A stretch of 64,000 bases of DNA from Acidimicrobiia bacterium. Lineage in GTDB: Bacteria; Actinomycetota; Acidimicrobiia; IMCC26256; JAOSJM01. The position numbers were made by a program, and so were the translations under genes. This document shows, piece after piece, positions 59,887 through 64,000 of the stretch (positions within the stretch are counted from its first letter, which is position 1; each line of letters begins with the position of its first letter). Location of the stretch: positions 1,372,001-1,436,000 of the forward strand of contig JAOSJM010000001.1 of the NCBI GenBank assembly GCA_027494165.1, read 5' to 3'. The notes beneath the pieces were generated by a model that saw nothing but the letters and a program-made list of their open reading frames with translations, did no database searches and was not told the DNA's origin.

Positions 59887-61862
59887 CGCCGCTCGACCAC
59901 CTCACCCGCCAGGTGCTCGACGAAGTCGTCGAGGCGCACCCCCCGCTCGGGTCGCTCGCTCCCCCGCCGGTTCACCCCGACGGTCCCGTGCTCGGCGTCC
60001 TCGTCGCCGACGACGAGCACGAACGGCACCTTCTCGACCTTCCCGCGCCGCACCCGGGCCCCGAGCGAGTCGGCGTGCGCGTCGACGAGCTCCACCCGGA
60101 AGCCCTCGGCCCGGAGCCGGTCGACGACGCGGAAGGCGTAGGGCTGGTGGCGGTCGGCCACCGGCAGCACCTGCACCTGCACCGGGGCCAGCCAGACCGG
60201 GAACGCCCCGGCGTAGTGCTCCACGAGGATCCCGAAGAACCGCTCGACCGACCCGAACAGGGCCCGGTGGATCATGATCGGCCGGTGGCGCTCGTTGTCG
60301 GCGCCGACGTAGGTGAGGTCGAAGCGCGCCGGCATCTGGAAGTCGACCTGGAGGGTCGAGAGCTGCCAGCGCCGCCCGATGGCGTCGTGGAGGTGGACGT
60401 CGATCTTGGGCCCGTAGAACGCGCCCTCCCCCTCGGCCACGGTGTGCGGGAGCCCGCTGCCGTCGAGCGCCGCGTGGAGCGCCGAGGTGGCCAGCTCCCA
60501 GTCCTCGTCGCTGCCGACCGACTTGCTCTCGGGACGGGTGGAGATCTCGAACTCGAAGGACTCGAAGCCGAAGGCCCGCAGCACGGAGAGGACGAAGTCG
60601 AGCAGCTCCCGGAGCACGTCGACGATCTGGGAGCGCTCGCAGAAGATGTGGCTGTCGTCCTGGGTGAAGCCCCGGGTCCGCAGGAGGCCGTGCAGCACGC
60701 CCGAGCGCTCGAAGCGGTACACGGCGCCGAGCTCGAAGAGCCGCAGCGGCAGGTCGCGGTAGGAGCGGATGCGGCTCCGGAAGACGAGCATGTGGAAGGG
60801 GCAGTTCATCGGCTTGGGGTAGTAGGTGGCGCCCTCCATCTCCATGGGCGGGTACATGCCCTCGGCGTAGAAGTCGAGGTGCCCGCTGGTCTCCCACAGC
60901 ACCGACTTCGCCACGTGGGGCGAGAACACGAGCTCGTAGCCGGCCCGCTCGTGCTCCTCCCGGGAGAAGTCCTCCATGAGCCGCCGGACCGTCGCGCCCT
61001 TGGGGTGCCACACCGCGAGCCCCGCGCCCAGCTCCTCGGGGAACGAGAAGAGGTCGAGCTCCACGCCCAGGCGCCGGTGGTCCCGGCGCTCGGCCTCGGC
61101 GAGCCGGTGCAGGTGGTCCTCGAGCCCCTGCTTCGACTCCCAGGCGGTGCCGTAGACGCGCTGGAGCATCGGCCGGTGCTCGTCGCCCCGCCAGTAGGCC
61201 CCGGCCACCTTCATGAGCTTGAAGGCCCCCAGCCGCCCGGTGGACGGGACGTGCGGGCCGCGGCACAGGTCGACGAAGGCGCCGTCGTCGCGGGGGTTGC
61301 GGTACACCGACATCGTGCCGTCACCCGCCGCCTCGGAGACGTCCTCCTCGCCGGCGGCGCCCGCACGGACCTTCTCGATGATCTCGAGCTTGTAGGGCTG
61401 GTCGGCGAAGAGCTCGAGCGCGCCGTCGGGGGTCAGCTCCTCGCGCACGAAGGGCTGGTCGGCCCGGACGATCTCCCGCATGCGCGCCTCGATGCGCTCG
61501 AGATCGTCCTCGGTGAAGTGGGCCCCACCGGGGAGCTCGAAGTCGTAGTAGAAACCGTCCTCGATCGCCGGGCCGATGGCGTAGCGTGCTCCCGGGAAGA
61601 GGTCGGTCACGGCCTGGGCCAGGACGTGGGCCGTGGAGTGCCGCAGCACCTCCCGGCCCTCGGGGGTGTCGGGGGTCACGATCACCAGCGCGGCGTCGTG
61701 GTCGACGGGCCGGCCCAGGTCCCACCACTCACCGTCGACCGTGGCGGCGATCGCGGCCTTCGCCAGGCCCCGCCCGATGGACGCGGCGACCTCGGCGGGC
61801 GTGACGCCCGCGGGATACTCGCGACTCGAACCGTCGGGGAGGGTGAGCTTCACGTCGGCCAT
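59883..61862 (-). CDS. thrS: Threonyl-tRNA synthetase
   Basis: 659 residues, intact. TGS and editing domains at the N-terminus (LRHSTAHVLAQAVTDLFPG; EDGFYYDFEL), catalytic core with zinc ligands in YPKPMNCPFHMLVFRSRIRS, LLRTRGFTQDDSHIFC, and anticodon domain PVWLAPVQVQVLPVADRHQP. First of thrS-HIT in the conserved cluster; pgsA, which usually follows HIT, is 6 kb further on, after an inserted block. Confidence 0.96.
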   Translation of the reverse strand: MADVKLTLPDGSSREYPAGVTPAEVAASIGRGLAKAAIAATVDGEWWDLGRPVDHDAALVIVTPDTPEGREVLRHSTAHVLAQAVTDLFPGARYAIGPAIEDGFYYDFELPGGAHFTEDDLERIEARMREIVRADQPFVREELTPDGALELFADQPYKLEIIEKVRAGAAGEEDVSEAAGDGTMSVYRNPRDDGAFVDLCRGPHVPSTGRLGAFKLMKVAGAYWRGDEHRPMLQRVYGTAWESKQGLEDHLHRLAEAERRDHRRLGVELDLFSFPEELGAGLAVWHPKGATVRRLMEDFSREEHERAGYELVFSPHVAKSVLWETSGHLDFYAEGMYPPMEMEGATYYPKPMNCPFHMLVFRSRIRSYRDLPLRLFELGAVYRFERSGVLHGLLRTRGFTQDDSHIFCERSQIVDVLRELLDFVLSVLRAFGFESFEFEISTRPESKSVGSDEDWELATSALHAALDGSGLPHTVAEGEGAFYGPKIDVHLHDAIGRRWQLSTLQVDFQMPARFDLTYVGADNERHRPIMIHRALFGSVERFFGILVEHYAGAFPVWLAPVQVQVLPVADRHQPYAFRVVDRLRAEGFRVELVDAHADSLGARVRRGKVEKVPFVLVVGDEDAEHGTVGVNRRGSERPERGVRLDDFVEHLAGEVVERR

Positions 61863-61925
61863 CCCGGCGAAGATACCAGCGGGCCTCGGGCGCTCCGGCC
61901 GGATTCGGGCCCGGTCGACGACGGG

Positions 61926-63116
61926 TCAGGGCGAGGATCGGGACTCGACCGGACGGTCGAGGTCGAGGCCCAGCAGCCCGGCCAGCTCCCGGAGCGCCAC
62001 CGGCGCGCCACGGTCCGAGCCGCCGGAGAGGACGGCGCTGGCGAGGTCGTCGAGGGCCTCGAGGGCCCGGGGGGCGTCCAGGTCGTGGTCGAGCGCAGCC
62101 CGCACCCGGGCCGCGTACGGGCGGGGGTCGGCGCCGTCGGGCCGCTCGGCCGCCGCCACCAGGCGACGCAGCAGCGCGGTCCCCTCGTCGAGGTCGGTGT
62201 CGTGCCACTCGAAGCCCGAGCGGTGGTGGTGGCGCATGAGCGCCAGCCGGATGGCCCGGGGATCGGCCACCTTCAGCAGGTCGCTCACGAACACCAGGTT
62301 CCCGAGCGACTTCGACATCTTCTCGCCCTCGTAGGCGACCATCGCCGAGTGCAGCCAGAGCCGGGCGAAGGGCCGGCCGGTGGCGGCCTCGCTCTGGGCC
62401 CGCTCGCACTCGTGGTGGGGGAAGATGAGGTCGGTGCCGCCGCCGTGCAGGTCCATCGTGGTGCCCAGGGCCTGCATCGCCATCGCCGAGCACTCGATGT
62501 GCCAGCCCGGCCGGCCCACGCCGAACGGCGCCCGCCACGCCGGCTCACCGGGCGCCGAGGGTTGCCAGAGCACGAAGTCGAGGGGGTCGCGGCGGTGGGG
62601 GTCGTCGGGGTTGCCCCCACGGGCCCGGGCCAGCCGGATCATCTGCTCGCGCGGGTAGTGGGAGAGCTCGCCGAAGCCCGGGAAGGTCGAGATGTCGAAG
62701 TAGACCGTCCCGTGGGTGAGGTACGCGTGCCCGCCGTCGAGGAGCTGTTCCACGAGCGACACGATCTGCGGGATCGACTCGGTGGCCCGGGGCTCGGCGA
62801 TCGGCGGGCGCATGCCCAGCGCGTCCATGTCGGCGCGGAAGCGGGCGAGCTCGGCCTCGGCCAGCTCGAGGTAGGGCACGCCCATCTGGGCGGCCCGGGG
62901 CAGGATCGAGTCGTCGACGTCGGTGACGTTGCGGACCATCCGCACCTCGTGGCCGAGCTCCTCGAGCCGCCGGATCAGCAGGTCGTAGGTGAGGTAGGTG
63001 GCGGCGTGCCCGAGGTGGGTGGAGTCGTAGGGCGTGATGCCGCACACGTACATCCGCACGACCGGCCCGGGCTCGAAGGGGACGACCTCGCGCCGGGCCG
63101 TGTCGTAGAGGCGCAT
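61926..63116 (-). CDS. mshC: Cysteine:glucosaminyl-inositol ligase (mycothiol biosynthesis) MshC
   Basis: 396 residues, intact. Class I synthetase-like: VRMYVCGITPYDSTHLGHAA (Cys zinc site and HIGH-type HLGH), NVTDVDDSIL, GRPGWHIECSAMA, FPHHECERAQSEA and KMSKSLGNLVFVSDL. The start of the chain and the YVCGITPYD-THLGHAATYL block favour MshC over CysS. It joins Cys to GlcN-inositol to make mycothiol, an actinobacterial thiol. Its ATG overlaps the F420 reductase stop. Confidence 0.85.
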   Translation of the reverse strand: MRLYDTARREVVPFEPGPVVRMYVCGITPYDSTHLGHAATYLTYDLLIRRLEELGHEVRMVRNVTDVDDSILPRAAQMGVPYLELAEAELARFRADMDALGMRPPIAEPRATESIPQIVSLVEQLLDGGHAYLTHGTVYFDISTFPGFGELSHYPREQMIRLARARGGNPDDPHRRDPLDFVLWQPSAPGEPAWRAPFGVGRPGWHIECSAMAMQALGTTMDLHGGGTDLIFPHHECERAQSEAATGRPFARLWLHSAMVAYEGEKMSKSLGNLVFVSDLLKVADPRAIRLALMRHHHRSGFEWHDTDLDEGTALLRRLVAAAERPDGADPRPYAARVRAALDHDLDAPRALEALDDLASAVLSGGSDRGAPVALRELAGLLGLDLDRPVESRSSP

Positions 63117-63766
63117 CAGATCCCGGCGAGCCGGAGCCCTCCCCGGCCCTTGTGGCGCACGTTGACCGTCAGCAGGACCGCGGCGAACGTCTCCATCCCG
63201 ACGGCGTTCCGCAGCGAGCCACCGTCGAAGGCCCGGAGACGGGGGATGCTGCGCACGACGTCCATCATCGTGGACCGGGCGTCGTCGTCGTCGCCCAGCA
63301 CCACGACGTCGCTCTCCATCTCGTGGTCGAGCTCCCCGAACTCGGCCGCGGGCACGAGGTGGAAGGCCGCCACCACCTGCGAGTCCCAGAGCAGCGCCTG
63401 CAGCTCGGCCGCCACGGAGCCGTGGGGCGGTAGCACCGGGTTGAACTCGTTCCCGTGCCGAACGAGCTCGTTGGCCATCGACAGGACGATCTTCCCGTCG
63501 AGGGAGCGGGCGTGCTGGCGCGCCGTGGGGATGGCGGCCTCGGCGGTGACGGCCAGGATCACCAGCGGGGCGTCGCACGCCTCCTCGTTGGCGACGGGGT
63601 GGAGCGCGTCCACCCGGTCACCCCACGCCGACCGCAGCTCGCCCACGACCTTCTCGGCCTTCGCCTGCTCGCGCGAGCCGAACAGCACGTCGTGCCCTAC
63701 GTCGGCCAGGCGTGCCGCGAGGCCCCGACCGGCCGGTCCCGTCGCTCCCAAGATCCCGATCCTCAT
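63116..63766 (-). CDS. NADPH-dependent F420 reductase
   Basis: 216 residues. Exchanges hydride between NADPH and coenzyme F420. Rossmann start MRIGILGATGPAGRGLAARL, NADPH phosphate site FGSREQAKAEKV, then VILAVTAEAAI and VVAAFHLVPAAEFGEL, SLRNAVGMETFAAVLLTVN. ATG at 63766. Overlaps mshC by 4 bases. Supports F420 use by the PPOX protein at 33.9 kb. Confidence 0.9.
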   Translation of the reverse strand: MRIGILGATGPAGRGLAARLADVGHDVLFGSREQAKAEKVVGELRSAWGDRVDALHPVANEEACDAPLVILAVTAEAAIPTARQHARSLDGKIVLSMANELVRHGNEFNPVLPPHGSVAAELQALLWDSQVVAAFHLVPAAEFGELDHEMESDVVVLGDDDDARSTMMDVVRSIPRLRAFDGGSLRNAVGMETFAAVLLTVNVRHKGRGGLRLAGI

Positions 63767-63871
63767 GGGAGGGAAGCTTGGCACGGATCGGCCGCCGGGC
63801 TCGACCGGGGGCGCCACGGCGGGGGGACCCGACGCCTCCGGCGACCGGGCCGCCGCGTGACGATCACGAGA

Positions 63872-64000
63872 TCAGGCGATGCAGTCGGCGCCCAGGAGGA
63901 CCCGGAGCTCGGCGAACAGGCCGTTGCGGGCGTCGACGAGGTGCTCGTCGTCGAGGCGCAGGACCGTCGTCCGCTCGGGGCTCTCGAGGTGCACGAAGAC
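63872..64000 (-). CDS. dnaE: DNA polymerase III alpha subunit, C-terminal end (partial)
   Basis: Only the last 42 codons are inside the window: VFVHLESPERTTVLRLDDEH, then LFAELRVLLGADCIA-stop. The pattern TTVLRLDD followed by LF-x-LR-x-LLG-x-x-C is that of the DnaE C-terminus in actinobacteria. Gene runs off the right edge. Family call rests on this short end only. Confidence 0.6.
   Translation of the reverse strand, partial: VFVHLESPERTTVLRLDDEHLVDARNGLFAELRVLLGADCIA

Overview
The window is very GC-rich chromosomal DNA from an actinomycete-like bacterium, most plausibly an uncultured member of class Acidimicrobiia. The backbone is collinear with the mycobacterial core: thrS-HIT-pgsA-patA-pimA, pdxS-pdxT-yebC, ruvC-ruvA-ruvB, yajC-secD-secF-apt-relA, hisS-aspS-rarA, and alaS-ruvX-mltG-aroE. 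A mycothiol ligase (mshC) and an NADPH:F420 reductase fit the same assignment. Nearly all genes lie on the minus strand and are coupled by ATGA or GTGA overlaps. The class-level placement is inference.

Layout. 1-2.0 kb: type IV pilus ATPase (cut by the window edge) and a DUF4388 protein. 2.0-7.2 kb: aroE, mltG, ruvX, alaS. 7.3-9.3 kb: two small membrane proteins and rarA. 9.3-10.4 kb: an AbiEi/DUF559 endonuclease-like gene bracketed by two hairpins with identical 12-bp arms. 10.4-13.4 kb: aspS, hisS. 13.5-20.5 kb: six prepilin-like or pilus-associated genes. 20.6-28.7 kb: relA, apt, secF, secD, yajC, ruvB, ruvA, ruvC. 28.8-34.3 kb: a molybdenum hydroxylase operon (coxS, coxL, coxM, mocA-like, coxG) and a PPOX/F420-type oxidoreductase. 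34.3-43.6 kb: an integrated 9.3-kb element. 43.6-45.8 kb: yebC, pdxT, pdxS. 45.9-53.4 kb: a membrane protein, a DUF3048 lipoprotein, htpX, lemA, an inositol-phosphatase-like gene, pimA, patA, pgsA. 53.5-59.3 kb: fusA2, an SCP2-like gene, a diiron ferritin-like oxidase, gdhA and a membrane protein. 59.4-64 kb: HIT, thrS, mshC, F420 reductase and the 3' end of dnaE.

The main find is the 9.3-kb element. It resembles the phiRv1/phiRv2 prophage-like elements of Mycobacterium tuberculosis. It has a serine integrase, HTH proteins, DUF3631 ATPase, a P4-primase C-terminal piece, HNH nuclease, HK97 prohead protease, HK97 capsid and a WhiB-like protein. I see no portal, large terminase, tail or lysis gene. 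It sits in the 3' end of yebC, gives yebC a substitute C-terminus, and leaves the original last codons 9.3 kb away, still overlapping the start of the next gene. Two further finds are four FliA/WhiG-type promoters before pilus gene units and the hairpin-bracketed endonuclease cassette.

Caveat. About 33 single-base frame breaks interrupt otherwise well-conserved genes, including alaS, ruvB, secF and pdxS, mostly at G or C runs. They look like residual assembly indels rather than pseudogenes. I annotate each broken gene as one CDS and give the approximate break position.
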